A stretch of 64,000 bases of DNA from Cellulomonas sp. Root485 (GTDB lineage: Bacteria > Actinomycetota > Actinomycetes > Actinomycetales > Cellulomonadaceae), in the NCBI RefSeq assembly GCF_001426705.1, contig NZ_LMFC01000002.1, positions 953,905 through 1,017,904 on the forward strand. The letters are read 5' to 3'. The translations under genes and the position numbers were made by a program. Of the stretch, positions 1 through 9,575 are shown in pieces. Numbering within the stretch: position 1 is the first letter of the stretch; each line of letters begins with the position of its first letter. The notes below the pieces were generated by a model. The model searched no databases. It was not told the origin of the DNA and was given only the letters and a program-made list of their open reading frames with translations.

Positions 1-2
1 GG

Positions 3-359
3 TTCTACGTGCCCCAGTTCTGGTTCGGCTCCCGGGCCCTGCTGGTGGTGAGCCTGTCCTTCGCGCTCGTCATCGCGGTGCTCGTCGTTCCGGCCGCCTG
101 GCGCCTGGGCCGGGAGCTGCACGCGTGGGCGGCCGCGTACATCGTGTACATCGCCGCGGTCGTGGAGCCGGGCAGCAGCCTGGCGCGGTTCCTGCTGCTC
201 GCGTTCCCGCTGGCGGCCGTGACCGCGGGCGTGGTCACCCGCCCCCCCGTGGCGCGGCGCTGGTGGTTCGGTGCCGTCGTGGTGCTCATGCTCGGCCTGC
301 AGGTGCTGTGGGTCCGCCAGATGTGGCACGCGAACCCGGTGGCGGACTGGCCACCGTGA
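3..359 (+). CDS. Multi-pass membrane protein, C-terminal part (gene begins before the window)
   Basis: The reading frame is open from the first bases of the window and ends at a TGA at 357-359, so only the last 118 or so residues are visible. They form about three hydrophobic helices with a stretch rich in Ser, Arg and Leu (PGSSLARFLLLAFPL). That pattern resembles the late helices of membrane mannosyltransferases of the PIG-V or GT-C type, which often carry a similar loop. This is only a resemblance; no catalytic region is present in the fragment. The protein ends in an ordinary cytosolic-looking tail. Function is uncertain, but a membrane location is well supported. Confidence 0.6.
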   Translation, partial: FYVPQFWFGSRALLVVSLSFALVIAVLVVPAAWRLGRELHAWAAAYIVYIAAVVEPGSSLARFLLLAFPLAAVTAGVVTRPPVARRWWFGAVVVLMLGLQVLWVRQMWHANPVADWPP

Positions 360-434
360 TCGGTGCCGCTGTTGGACGTTCGTCCGATCAGTGGGCTGAC
401 CGGCATCCGGACAGGTGAGGGGCCTCGGGTGAAC

Positions 435-440
435 TAGGAT
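435..440 (+). promoter_or_regulatory. Possible -10 element (TAGGAT) for the DUF3117 gene
   Basis: TAGGAT fits the actinobacterial TANNNT -10 consensus and lies about 100 bases before the ATG at 537. No convincing -35 is visible. The position would give a leader of roughly 90 bases. Confidence 0.3.
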
Positions 441-536
441 GGACACCGGACAACCGGTAGACGAGGCCGACGTGGTGTGCGCCAAAACGCCCCCACGAGC
501 CGCGCGCCGGACGCACGAGCGAAGGAGAGGCCCCGC

Positions 537-704
537 ATGGCCGCGATGAAGCCGAGGACCGGTGACGGCCCGCTCGAGGTCACGAAGGAGGGGCGCGGCA
601 TCGTGATGCGCGTCCCGCTCGAGGGCGGTGGACGGCTGGTGGTCGAGCTCAACGCGACCGAGGCCGCGGAGCTGGGTGAGGCTCTGACGTCCGTCGTCAG
701 CTGA
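537..704 (+). CDS. DUF3117 domain-containing small protein
   Basis: This 55-residue protein begins MAAMKPRTGDGPLEV and matches the short, very conserved actinobacterial DUF3117 family (Rv1211 in M. tuberculosis). An upstream in-frame ATG-less extension to 477 exists, but the start at 537 is preferred: a purine-rich GAAGGAGAGG lies at 521-530 and the family itself starts with this sequence. The fold is predicted as a small beta-rich unit with an alternating hydrophobic pattern near its end. Its function is unknown. It ends 2 bases before the aminopeptidase start, so the two are probably co-transcribed. Rv1211 also sits close to the sigE locus, as it does here. Confidence 0.85.
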   Translation: MAAMKPRTGDGPLEVTKEGRGIVMRVPLEGGGRLVVELNATEAAELGEALTSVVS

Positions 705-706
705 CG

Positions 707-2299
707 ATGGCACGCTCGAGCACGAGGTCGTCGATCGGTCGCACCCCTCCCGAGGTGACCGTCGACGGTGGCAGCATCGCGACGACGACGCTGCTGACTG
801 ACGGGTCGACCGACGCGGTCGCCGTCCCTGTGGCCCCGGCGCGCACGGGTGACGACGCGCTGCGCCCGCTCCAGGGCACGGCCGAGGCCGCGGCACGCTA
901 CGGCGTCGACCTGGCCGAGATCGGTGAACGAGCACGGCTGACGGGTGCGGCGGGCGAGATCTACGTCCTGCAGCTGCCCCGGCCGGTCGGCTCGTCCGTG
1001 ACGCTGCCGTGGTCGGGGCTCCCGCCGCGGCTGGTGCTCGTCGGGGTCGGCTCGGGCAGGCCCGCGGACCTGCGGCGTGCCGGTGCTGCGCTCGCCCGGT
1101 CCTCCCGCGGCCTGCGCCGGGTGGTCACCACCCTCGGCGCCGAGGCCCACCAGGACGACTCGGCGGCCGCCACGGCCGCGCGCGCCGTCGCTGAGGGCTA
1201 CCTGCTCGCCGCCTACGTGCCGCCGACCGCGTCGACGTCGGACGGCCCGTCCCGCGAGGCCGCCGAGCTCGTCCTCCTCGGCCGCGACGGCATGCGTCCC
1301 GCCGCGGCCGTCTCCGAGGGGCGCACGGCCGCCACCGCGACGTGGCTGGTCAGGGACCTGGCCACCACCCCGTCCAGCACCAAGACGCCTGCCTGGCTCG
1401 CGGACCAGGCCAAGCGACTGGCCACCAGGGCAGGGCTCGAGGTCACCGTCCGGAGCACCCGGGAGCTCACGGCCGAGGGTTTCGGGGGCATCCTCGCGGT
1501 CGGCGCCGGGTCCGCCTCGTCGCCGCGCCTCGTGACGGTCTCCTGGACGCCGCCGACCGCCGGGGGCCGGCACGTCGTCGTCGTGGGCAAGGGGATCACC
1601 TTCGACACGGGCGGCATCTCGATCAAGCCGCGCGAGGCCATGGTCCCCATGAAGACGGACATGACCGGTGCCGCGGTCGCGCTGGCCACGGTGCTCGGGG
1701 CAGCCGCAGCGGGGGTCGCGCACCGGGTCACGGCCGTGCTGCCGCTCGCGGAGAACCACTTCGGCGGTGCGTCCTACCGCCCGGGAGACGTGCTGACGAT
1801 GTGGGACGGCACCACCGTCGAGGTCGCCAACACCGACGCCGAGGGGCGCCTGGTCCTGGCCGACGCGCTGGCCTGGGCGGACGCCACCCTCGACCCCGAC
1901 GTGCTCATCGACGTCGCCACGCTCACGGGCGCCGCCTCGCTCGGGCTCGGCAAGCAGTACGCCGCCCTGTACTCCGGGGACGACGAGCTGGCCGACGCGC
2001 TCGCGGCCGCCGGCGACGCGTCCGGCGAGCTGGCGTGGCACATGCCGCTGGTCGAGGAGTACGAGGAGGCCGTGTCCTCGCAGGTCGCCGACCTGCGGCA
2101 CGTGCCCGTCGACAAGCACATCGGCGGTGGATCGATCACCGCGGCCCTGTTCCTGCGGCACTTCGTCGGCACGCGCACCTGGGCCCACCTCGACATCGCG
2201 GGTCCCGCACGCGCGACATCGGACAAGCACGAGGTCACCGAGGGTGCGACGGGCTTCGGCGCCCGCCTCCTGCTCCGCTACCTCGACGACCTGCGCTGA
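707..2299 (+). CDS. pepA: Leucyl aminopeptidase, M17 family
   Basis: This 530-residue protein is an M17 cytosolic zinc/manganese aminopeptidase that releases N-terminal residues from peptides and helps peptide turnover. The C-terminal catalytic half is diagnostic: GKGITFDTGGISIK near residue 300, a KTDMTGAA segment that supplies metal and active-site residues, and the family signature NTDAEGRL near residue 375. The N-terminal half is the variable domain that helps hexamer formation. Length is normal for the family (about 500). The start is the ATG 2 bases after the DUF3117 stop; the first 15 or so residues are not conserved in style, so a slightly later start is possible. A strong hairpin follows the stop. 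Confidence 0.93.
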   Translation: MARSSTRSSIGRTPPEVTVDGGSIATTTLLTDGSTDAVAVPVAPARTGDDALRPLQGTAEAAARYGVDLAEIGERARLTGAAGEIYVLQLPRPVGSSVTLPWSGLPPRLVLVGVGSGRPADLRRAGAALARSSRGLRRVVTTLGAEAHQDDSAAATAARAVAEGYLLAAYVPPTASTSDGPSREAAELVLLGRDGMRPAAAVSEGRTAATATWLVRDLATTPSSTKTPAWLADQAKRLATRAGLEVTVRSTRELTAEGFGGILAVGAGSASSPRLVTVSWTPPTAGGRHVVVVGKGITFDTGGISIKPREAMVPMKTDMTGAAVALATVLGAAAAGVAHRVTAVLPLAENHFGGASYRPGDVLTMWDGTTVEVANTDAEGRLVLADALAWADATLDPDVLIDVATLTGAASLGLGKQYAALYSGDDELADALAAAGDASGELAWHMPLVEEYEEAVSSQVADLRHVPVDKHIGGGSITAALFLRHFVGTRTWAHLDIAGPARATSDKHEVTEGATGFGARLLLRYLDDLR

Positions 2300-2300
2300 G

Positions 2301-2337
2301 GGCACCCCGCGCCGCTCTGGCGACGGCGCGGGGTGCC
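2301..2337. terminator. Bidirectional hairpin between pepA and the polyester hydrolase
   Basis: A perfect 14-base-pair stem (arms 2301-2314 and 2324-2337, loop of 9) lies between two convergent genes, one base after the pepA stop and 8 bases beyond the hydrolase stop. There is no U-tract, as is usual in high-GC actinobacteria. Confidence 0.75.
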
Positions 2338-2345
2338 GATCAGGG

Positions 2346-3227
2346 TCAGAACGGGCAGCTGGAGCTGGCGTCCGACAGCGCGGTCCCGGACGGGGTCGGG
2401 CACAGGAACTGCGTGTAGCGGGTGTCGTTGTCGACGAACCGCTTGAGCCACGCGATCGAGTTCTCGGCGATCGTCGTGTTGGAGGTGTTCGGCGCGAAGT
2501 GGCTCGCTCCGCGCAGCTCGAGATAGGTGCGCGGCGTCGACGACGGGAGCGTCTGGTAGAACGGCTTCGCGTGCGACGCGACCGGCGCGATCGTGTCGTT
2601 CTGGGCTCCGATGACCAGGGTCGGGGTGGTGATCTCCGGCCACGTCTTGTCGACGTTCCACGGGGTCAGCGGGATCGCCGCCTTGAGGGACGGGCGGTCC
2701 TTGGCGGCCTCGAGCGTCCCGCCGCCGCCCATCGAGTGGCCGACGACGGCGACGCGGGAGGCGTCGATCCGGCCGGCCACGGCGCTGCGCTGGGTCAGGT
2801 AGTCGGCGGCCGCGAGCAGCTGGTCGCCGCGGGACGCCGGCTGGTCGTAGACCGTGATGGTGTCGATGGTGAACACGACGAAGCCCTGGGACGCTATGCG
2901 CGGCCCGAGCCACGCCATGCTCGACTGCCGGGCGGTGTAGCCGGGGGCGACGACCACCGCGCCGAACGTGCCCTGGGACTGGTCCGTCGGGTAGTAGACG
3001 GTGCCGCCGCCGAAGCCGCTGACGCCGTAGCGCGAGACGGAGGTCTGCGAGACGGCGAACGAGCCGCGGGCGGCCTGGATGCTCGACCGCGTCGGGTCGG
3101 GGCCGCGCTGATAGGGGTTGTCGGCGGCGGCCGCAGGGTTCGCGATGCCGGCGATGCCGCCGACGACGAGGGTGGCGCTGAGCACGGCGGTCGTGGCGGT
3201 ACGGCGCCACTGGGTCAGAGATGTCAC
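2346..3227 (-). CDS. Secreted polyester hydrolase (cutinase / PET hydrolase family)
   Basis: This 293-residue alpha/beta hydrolase closely resembles the Thermobifida cutinases and IsPETase. Residues 1-35 form a Sec signal peptide ending in an Ala-rich cleavage site, followed by a family-typical mature start ([10 protein letters not shown]). The catalytic triad is Ser165 in GHSMG, Asp211 in NDTIAP and His243 in SHFAPN. Tyr97 (GYTARQSS) and Met166 form the oxyanion hole, and Trp190 lies in the substrate cleft. Cys276 and Cys291 match the conserved C-terminal disulfide. The IsPETase-specific Trp and Ser beside the triad are His164 and Phe244 here, as in Thermobifida enzymes. The second, IsPETase-only disulfide is absent. 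It starts at a GTG with AGAGGA 9 bases upstream. Likely role: extracellular hydrolysis of cutin-like or synthetic aromatic polyesters. Confidence 0.92.
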   Translation of the reverse strand: MTSLTQWRRTATTAVLSATLVVGGIAGIANPAAAADNPYQRGPDPTRSSIQAARGSFAVSQTSVSRYGVSGFGGGTVYYPTDQSQGTFGAVVVAPGYTARQSSMAWLGPRIASQGFVVFTIDTITVYDQPASRGDQLLAAADYLTQRSAVAGRIDASRVAVVGHSMGGGGTLEAAKDRPSLKAAIPLTPWNVDKTWPEITTPTLVIGAQNDTIAPVASHAKPFYQTLPSSTPRTYLELRGASHFAPNTSNTTIAENSIAWLKRFVDNDTRYTQFLCPTPSGTALSDASSSCPF

Positions 3228-3305
3228 GTCGTTGTGTCCTCTCGGTGGTGCCCCGCCGACCGGTGACGCACGGGGCGATGGTGGGAGATGGCCTCCTTAC
3301 GACAC

Positions 3306-3323
3306 AAACCGACCGGTCGGTTT
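3306..3323. promoter_or_regulatory. Perfect 18-bp palindrome, probable TetR-type operator
   Basis: The sequence AAACCGACCGGTCGGTTT is its own reverse complement. It lies 79 bases upstream of the hydrolase start in an otherwise gene-free gap. ACCGACCGGTCGGT-like palindromes are typical TetR-family operators. No TetR gene is visible in the window. Confidence 0.7.
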
Positions 3324-3456
3324 TGCAACCTAGCACCGAGATGCCCATTTGTCATGGATTTCCTGTGACGTAGTCATGGCGTCCGGCAACCGGCGCCGCT
3401 GACCTGCACGGACGCCACGCACCCGGGGCGCCGTCGAGAAGGGCGGCAGGACGTGC

Positions 3457-4125
3457 CTAGCGCTTGACCGCCACCAGGAGGCCGTCGCCGACGGGCAGGA
3501 GGGACGGGAGCAGGCGGTCGTCGGCGCGCACGATGCGGCCGACCTCGCGGATGGTCGTCGTCGTCTCGTCGCGACGTGCGGGGTCCGCGACGCGGTCGTG
3601 CCACAGGGCGTTGTCGACCACGAGCACCCCGCCGGGGCGCAGCAGGCGCACAGCCTGCTCGACGTAGCCGCGGTAGCTGTCCTTGTCGGCGTCGATGAAC
3701 ACCAGGTCGTAGCCGCCGTCGGTGAGCCGTGGCACCACGTCGAGCGCGCGGCCCGAGATCGTGCGCGTGCGGGTGGGCTTGACGCCCTCCTCGGCGAACG
3801 CCTCCTTGGCGGCACGCTGGTGCTCGACCTCGAGGTCGATCGTGGTCAGGACGCCGTCCGCCGGCATCCCGCGCAGCAGGTAGAGGGAGCCGACGCCGGT
3901 CCCGGTGCCGATCTCGACGACCGCACGGGCCGCCGCGGCCGCGGCGAGCACGCTCAGCGCGGCGCCCGCGCCCGGCAGCACCGGGGTGCACCCCAGCTGT
4001 GCAGCACGCTCGCGGGCGCGCAGCAGGATGTCGTCCTCCGGCAGGAACTCCTCGCAGTAGACCCAGCTCTGGGCCTTGTCGGTGGAGATGGTGGCCTCCC
4101 GGGGCGCGACGACGTGGTGGTGCAA
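3457..4125 (-). CDS. Class I SAM-dependent O-methyltransferase
   Basis: This 222-residue Rossmann-fold protein carries the SAM-binding glycine motif [15 protein letters not shown], an acidic motif (TTIDLEVEH) and the [12 protein letters not shown] segment of the catechol/caffeoyl-CoA O-methyltransferase-like family. It is the counterpart of M. tuberculosis Rv1220c, which likewise diverges from sigE. Substrate is unknown. The only reasonable start is TTG at 4125; a TANNNT-like hexamer (TACGCT on the minus strand, 4138-4143) would give a leader of only about 5 bases. The conserved pairing with sigE suggests a link to envelope stress, but nothing in the protein itself shows this. Confidence 0.85.
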   Translation of the reverse strand: MHHHVVAPREATISTDKAQSWVYCEEFLPEDDILLRARERAAQLGCTPVLPGAGAALSVLAAAAAARAVVEIGTGTGVGSLYLLRGMPADGVLTTIDLEVEHQRAAKEAFAEEGVKPTRTRTISGRALDVVPRLTDGGYDLVFIDADKDSYRGYVEQAVRLLRPGGVLVVDNALWHDRVADPARRDETTTTIREVGRIVRADDRLLPSLLPVGDGLLVAVKR

Positions 4126-4191
4126 CGGTCGTCGGCCAGCGTAGTCGGCTGCCCTCGGAGGGTGCGGGGGCGCGCGCGGTCCGCTACGGGC

Positions 4192-4219
4192 GGAACTTCT
4201 CGCCCGCTGCAGGCGTTCC
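4192..4219 (+). promoter_or_regulatory. ECF sigma-type promoter upstream of sigE
   Basis: GGAAC at 4192-4196 is followed after 18 bases by GTTCC (CGTT at 4214-4217). This matches the GGAAC-N16/18-GTT pattern of SigE/SigH-like ECF promoters. It would place transcription start near 4225, about 38 bases before the ATG, and suggests autoregulation. Confidence 0.7.
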
Positions 4220-4262
4220 TAGCGTTCGAGGCTCACAGGTCTACCTGGGACACTGGGGCACG

Positions 4263-4874
4263 ATGTCACGCACCGAGGAGACCAGCCCTGTGGCCAGCCA
4301 GCCCACCCAGCCCGCCGCCTGGCAGGCTCCGTCGTGGGAAGAGATCGTCCGCGACCACTCCGCGCGGGTGTACCGGCTGGCGTACCGCCTCACGGGGAAC
4401 AAGCACGACGCCGAGGACCTCACGCAGGAGACGTTCGTGCGCGTGTTCCGCTCGCTGCACTCCTACACGCCCGGCACCTTCGAGGGCTGGCTGCACCGGA
4501 TCACCACCAACCTGTTCCTGGACCAGGCCCGTCGCCGCCAGCGCATCCGGATGGACGCCATGGGGGAGGACGCCGAGCGGTACGCCTCCGGTGACCAGCT
4601 CGGCGCACCGGAGCGGGCCTTCGAGCACGGCAACCTCGACCTCGACATCCAGCGCGCGCTCGACCAGCTGCCCCCGGAGTACCGCGCGGCCGTCGTGCTG
4701 TGCGACATCGAGGGACTGTCCTACGAGGAGATCGCGGTGACGCTCGGCATCAAGCTGGGCACCGTCCGCTCCCGCATCCACCGTGCTCGCGCGCGGCTGC
4801 GCGTCTCCCTCGAGCACCGCGCGCCGTCTGTCGCCTCCGACTCCGACGTCTCCCCGCTGACGGTCCTCGGATGA
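4263..4874 (+). CDS. sigE: ECF RNA polymerase sigma factor, SigE-like
   Basis: This 203-residue protein is an ECF sigma factor. Region 2 contains [27 protein letters not shown] and the -10-recognition helix around [10 protein letters not shown]. Region 4 contains [24 protein letters not shown] followed by the helix-turn-helix [20 protein letters not shown] that reads the -35. Two in-frame starts compete: ATG at 4263, and GTG at 4290, which has a stronger GAGGAG at 4275-4280. The stop overlaps the next start (ATGA), so it is translated together with its anti-sigma factor. The order sigE-rseA-htrA-tatB is the same as in mycobacteria and indicates control of extracytoplasmic stress. Confidence 0.93.
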   Translation: MSRTEETSPVASQPTQPAAWQAPSWEEIVRDHSARVYRLAYRLTGNKHDAEDLTQETFVRVFRSLHSYTPGTFEGWLHRITTNLFLDQARRRQRIRMDAMGEDAERYASGDQLGAPERAFEHGNLDLDIQRALDQLPPEYRAAVVLCDIEGLSYEEIAVTLGIKLGTVRSRIHRARARLRVSLEHRAPSVASDSDVSPLTVLG

Positions 4875-5869
4875 GCCACCTCGGGTCGCGGATCAGCGCG
4901 CTGGTCGACGGGCAGCTCTCGGTGCCGGACACCGAGAAGGCCCTCGCGCACGTCGCCGTCTGCCCCGAGTGCTCCGCCGAGCTGGCCGCCTCCCGCGCCG
5001 CGCGCCGCGCCCTGGCCTCCGCCGACGAGGTCACGCCGAACCCCGACCTCACCGCGCGGCTGCTCTCGCTGGCGGGCTCGCCGGAGACCGACCCGTTCGC
5101 GGGCGACCCCTTCGCCCCACCCGTGCGGCAGTCGCGGGACGAGCTGGCCTCGTACGGCGTGGCCAGCGGTGGCCTGGGATCGCGCGGCTGGCGGAGCAGC
5201 CCGCTGCGCGGAGACGTCGGTCACCGGCGCTCGTCCGTCCGGATCGCCGCGGGCTCGATGGCGGGTCTCGGCGCGGTGGCGGCGATGCTCTTCGTGCTCG
5301 GCGAACGTCCCGACGTCGTGCCCACCGTGCACCCCGGCGTCGACCTCGGGCTGCTCGGGCAGGCGACCACGCAGGACCCGGACGCACCGGACCCGCTGGT
5401 CGACACGAGCTCCTGGCCCGTCGCCGACGGCTCCGCGGACGCCTCCCACCAGACCGTGGCGTGGCTGCGCTCGCACGCCTGGTCCTTCCCGGCCGAGCTC
5501 CCCGACGGCTGGACCGTGACGGCGGTGCGCTGGTCCGGCGACGAGTCGCGGGTGCTCGAGGTCGACGTGACGGGTGCCGACGGGACGTCTCTCGTCGTCA
5601 CCGAGCAGCAGGGGCGGCTCGAGACGAGCGCGCTCGCCGGGGCGCCCACCAGCGAGGTCGGCGGGCGACAGGTGTACGTGCTGTCGTTCGAGCCGTGGCA
5701 CGTCGTGTGGCAGGCCGACGGCACGGTCGTCCAGGTGGTCGGCTCGCAGTCGTCCGGCTCCGCCGAGACACTTGTGGGAGCCTTTCCTGGCGGCGCCTTC
5801 GACGACGGCGTACCGGCGCGGATCACGCGCGGGTGGGACACCGTGACAGGAGCGCTCGAACGGCCATGA
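4871..5869 (+). CDS. rseA: Zinc-binding anti-sigma factor, RseA-like
   Basis: This 332-residue protein has an N-terminal ZAS domain with the HX3CX2C motif (His27, Cys31, Cys34), which wraps the cognate sigma factor and can sense thiol oxidation. One transmembrane helix spans about residues 124-144. The remaining 190 or so residues lie outside the membrane and contain a beta-rich unit ([21 protein letters not shown]). This extracytoplasmic part is far longer than in mycobacterial RseA, which is short, and could be a sensing or processing domain. The gene overlaps sigE by ATGA and htrA by ATGA, so all three are translationally coupled. Release probably needs proteolysis (inference). Confidence 0.88.
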   Translation: MSHLGSRISALVDGQLSVPDTEKALAHVAVCPECSAELAASRAARRALASADEVTPNPDLTARLLSLAGSPETDPFAGDPFAPPVRQSRDELASYGVASGGLGSRGWRSSPLRGDVGHRRSSVRIAAGSMAGLGAVAAMLFVLGERPDVVPTVHPGVDLGLLGQATTQDPDAPDPLVDTSSWPVADGSADASHQTVAWLRSHAWSFPAELPDGWTVTAVRWSGDESRVLEVDVTGADGTSLVVTEQQGRLETSALAGAPTSEVGGRQVYVLSFEPWHVVWQADGTVVQVVGSQSSGSAETLVGAFPGGAFDDGVPARITRGWDTVTGALERP

Positions 5870-7431
5870 CGAACCCCGACGACGGTCAGCCCGTCGCGGT
5901 GCCCGCCGGTCAGGACCCCGAGCAGGCCCCGGCCAGCCCGTTCGCCTCGCCGTCCGGCCGCCGTGAGCTGCCCCCGACACCGCCGACACCCACCCCGGAC
6001 CAGGCGCCGTCGACCGACGCGTCCCCGGCCGACGGCGACGTCACGCCGGCGTCGGCCGCCGCCCCGACTGCGCCCGCCGCGCCGACGCCCCCCGCGCCGC
6101 ACCCGCCGGGGACCCACTGGTCGGTGCCGCATGGTTCCGTGCCGAGCTTCGCCCCGCCGTCGCCGTCCGTCCCGTCGAACCCGTACGGGCCGGTCGTCCA
6201 GCAGCCCGTGCCGGCGCCGTGGGCAGGGATCCCGTACGTCACGACCGGCACGACGGCAGCCGCCGAGCCGCTCCCCGGTCAGCCCGGTGTGCCGCACACC
6301 GTCGTCCTGCACCGCAAGCGGCGGCGCACGCTCTCCGCGGCCTGGGTCGTCCCGCTCGTGATCATCGCGCTCGCGGCGGGCGCCGTGGGTGGCGTCGTGG
6401 GGTCGCGGCTCACGGAGGACGACCATCTCGCGGACGCGGGGCTGCCCCTCGCTCCCGTCGGAGCCGGTCCGGTGGAACGGGCGCCGGGCTCCGTGGCGGG
6501 CATCGCCGCCGGGGTGCTGCCGAGCGTGGTGTCCATCCAGGTCGACGGCCCTGAGGGCAGCGCGACCGGGTCGGGCTTCGTGCTGCGGGGCGACGGCTAC
6601 CTCGTCACCAACAACCACGTGATCGCGCAGGCCGACGGGGCCGCGTCCACCACGATCACCGTGACGTTCGTCGACGGCAGCGAGCAGGACGCGTCGATCG
6701 TCGGTCGGACCGCCGACTACGACCTCGCCGTGCTCAAGGTCGACGCCGACGGCCTGACACCGCTCCTGCTCGGCGACTCGGACGCCGTCGTCGTCGGGGA
6801 CCCCGTCGTCGCCGTCGGCGCGCCGCTCGGTCTGGCGGGGACGGTCACGACGGGCATCGTCAGCGCGCTCAACCGGCCGGTGTCCGCGGGCGAGGCCACC
6901 GAGTCGGACGACCAGGCCTTCATCAACGCGATCCAGACGGACGCCGCGATCAACCCCGGCAACTCCGGCGGTCCGCTGGTCAACGCGGCGGGCGAGGTCA
7001 TCGGGATCAACTCGGCGATCGCGCAGCCGCCGGGGTCCCTGTCGATGGTCGGCGGCAGCATCGGTCTCGGGTTCGCGATCCCCTCGAACCAGGTGCGTCG
7101 CACGGCGGCCCAGCTCATCGAGACGGGCAGCGCGACGTACCCGATCATCGGCGTGCTGCTGGACCAGCGGTACTCCGGTGAGGGCGTGCAGGTCTCGACG
7201 GACGTGCAGGACGGCAGGCAGCCGGTCACCGCCGACGGACCGGCCGAGCGTGCCGGGATCCACCCCGGTGACGTCATCCTGGCCATCGACGGGCGGCCGG
7301 TGACGGACCCGGACGAGCTGATCGTCGCGATCCGCGCACGCACCCCCGGAGACACCATCGTGCTGCACGTGCGCAGCGGCTCCAGCGAGCGTGACGTGCG
7401 CGTGAAGCTCGACGAGTCGCCCACCGGCTGA
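5866..7431 (+). CDS. htrA: HtrA/DegP-type serine protease with PDZ domain
   Basis: This 521-residue membrane-anchored protease has four parts: a Pro/Thr/Ala-rich cytoplasmic N-terminus (residues 1-150), a single transmembrane helix near 158-181, a trypsin-like protease domain, and a C-terminal PDZ domain from about 400. The catalytic triad is His251 (NNHV), Asp286 (DYDLAV) and Ser367 (NPGNSGGP). It degrades or refolds damaged exported proteins and is a usual member of the SigE regulon. Its start overlaps the rseA stop. The long disordered N-terminus is common in actinobacterial HtrA proteins. Confidence 0.93.
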   Translation: MTNPDDGQPVAVPAGQDPEQAPASPFASPSGRRELPPTPPTPTPDQAPSTDASPADGDVTPASAAAPTAPAAPTPPAPHPPGTHWSVPHGSVPSFAPPSPSVPSNPYGPVVQQPVPAPWAGIPYVTTGTTAAAEPLPGQPGVPHTVVLHRKRRRTLSAAWVVPLVIIALAAGAVGGVVGSRLTEDDHLADAGLPLAPVGAGPVERAPGSVAGIAAGVLPSVVSIQVDGPEGSATGSGFVLRGDGYLVTNNHVIAQADGAASTTITVTFVDGSEQDASIVGRTADYDLAVLKVDADGLTPLLLGDSDAVVVGDPVVAVGAPLGLAGTVTTGIVSALNRPVSAGEATESDDQAFINAIQTDAAINPGNSGGPLVNAAGEVIGINSAIAQPPGSLSMVGGSIGLGFAIPSNQVRRTAAQLIETGSATYPIIGVLLDQRYSGEGVQVSTDVQDGRQPVTADGPAERAGIHPGDVILAIDGRPVTDPDELIVAIRARTPGDTIVLHVRSGSSERDVRVKLDESPTG

Positions 7432-7479
7432 CGTCGGCGGGCCTGTGGATCGCGGCCCGCGAGGCTCAGTCACGGGGGG

Positions 7480-7485
7480 TACTCT
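7480..7485 (+). promoter_or_regulatory. Leaderless-type -10 element before tatB
   Basis: TACTCT ends 6 bases before the GTG of tatB, so transcription would begin at the start codon. tatB may therefore be transcribed on its own as well as from the sigE promoter. Confidence 0.5.
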
Positions 7486-7491
7486 GACCCG

Positions 7492-7887
7492 GTGTTCGGG
7501 ATCAACGGCGGTGAGCTGCTGGTGCTGCTCGTCGTCGCCGCGCTGGTCATCGGCCCCGAGCGGCTCCCCGGCTACGCCGAGCAGCTCGGCCAGTGGGTGC
7601 GCCGCGGCCGCCGGTTCATCCGGGACGCGAAGGCGCGCGTGGACGAGGAGCTGGGCGACGAGGTCGGCGACGTCGACTGGGCGGCGCTCGACCCCCGCAA
7701 GTACGACCCTCGCAGGATCGTGCGGGACGCGCTGCTGGAGGACGACGAGCCGGTACGGCCGGTGAGCACGCCCGCCACCCGGCCACGCACGGGCGCCGCC
7801 GCGGCCCGTGCAGCGACCGGGGGTGCCGCGGCCACCGCCGCAGCCGGCACACCTGCTCCGACCCCCTACGACGACGAAGCCACCTGA
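7492..7887 (+). CDS. tatB: Sec-independent protein translocase subunit TatB
   Basis: This 131-residue protein has the TatA/B layout: a short N-terminus (MFGINGGE), one hydrophobic helix at residues 8-22, the hinge GPERLPGYAEQ, a long amphipathic helix rich in Arg and Asp/Glu, then a disordered Ala/Thr/Pro tail. The glutamate in the N-terminal segment (GGEL) and the GPERLP hinge are TatB-like rather than TatA-like. It receives twin-arginine precursors such as the EfeB peroxidase found further along this window. Its place after htrA repeats the mycobacterial order. The GTG start is set by the -10 element 6 bases upstream. Confidence 0.88.
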   Translation: MFGINGGELLVLLVVAALVIGPERLPGYAEQLGQWVRRGRRFIRDAKARVDEELGDEVGDVDWAALDPRKYDPRRIVRDALLEDDEPVRPVSTPATRPRTGAAAARAATGGAAATAAAGTPAPTPYDDEAT

Positions 7888-7944
7888 CCGGTCCCGACCC
7901 GTCCCCTCCCCGGGAGCGCCGGCACGCCGGCCCTCCCGCCCTGA

Positions 7945-9566
<1,622 letters not shown>

Positions 9567-9575
9567 GGTCGGGGA

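Noticed and set aside
434-2305. 623-residue reading frame antisense to pepA
   Set aside because: It mirrors a clear M17 peptidase. Composition is Arg/Gly/Pro-rich with no recognisable domain, as expected for antisense frames in very GC-rich DNA.
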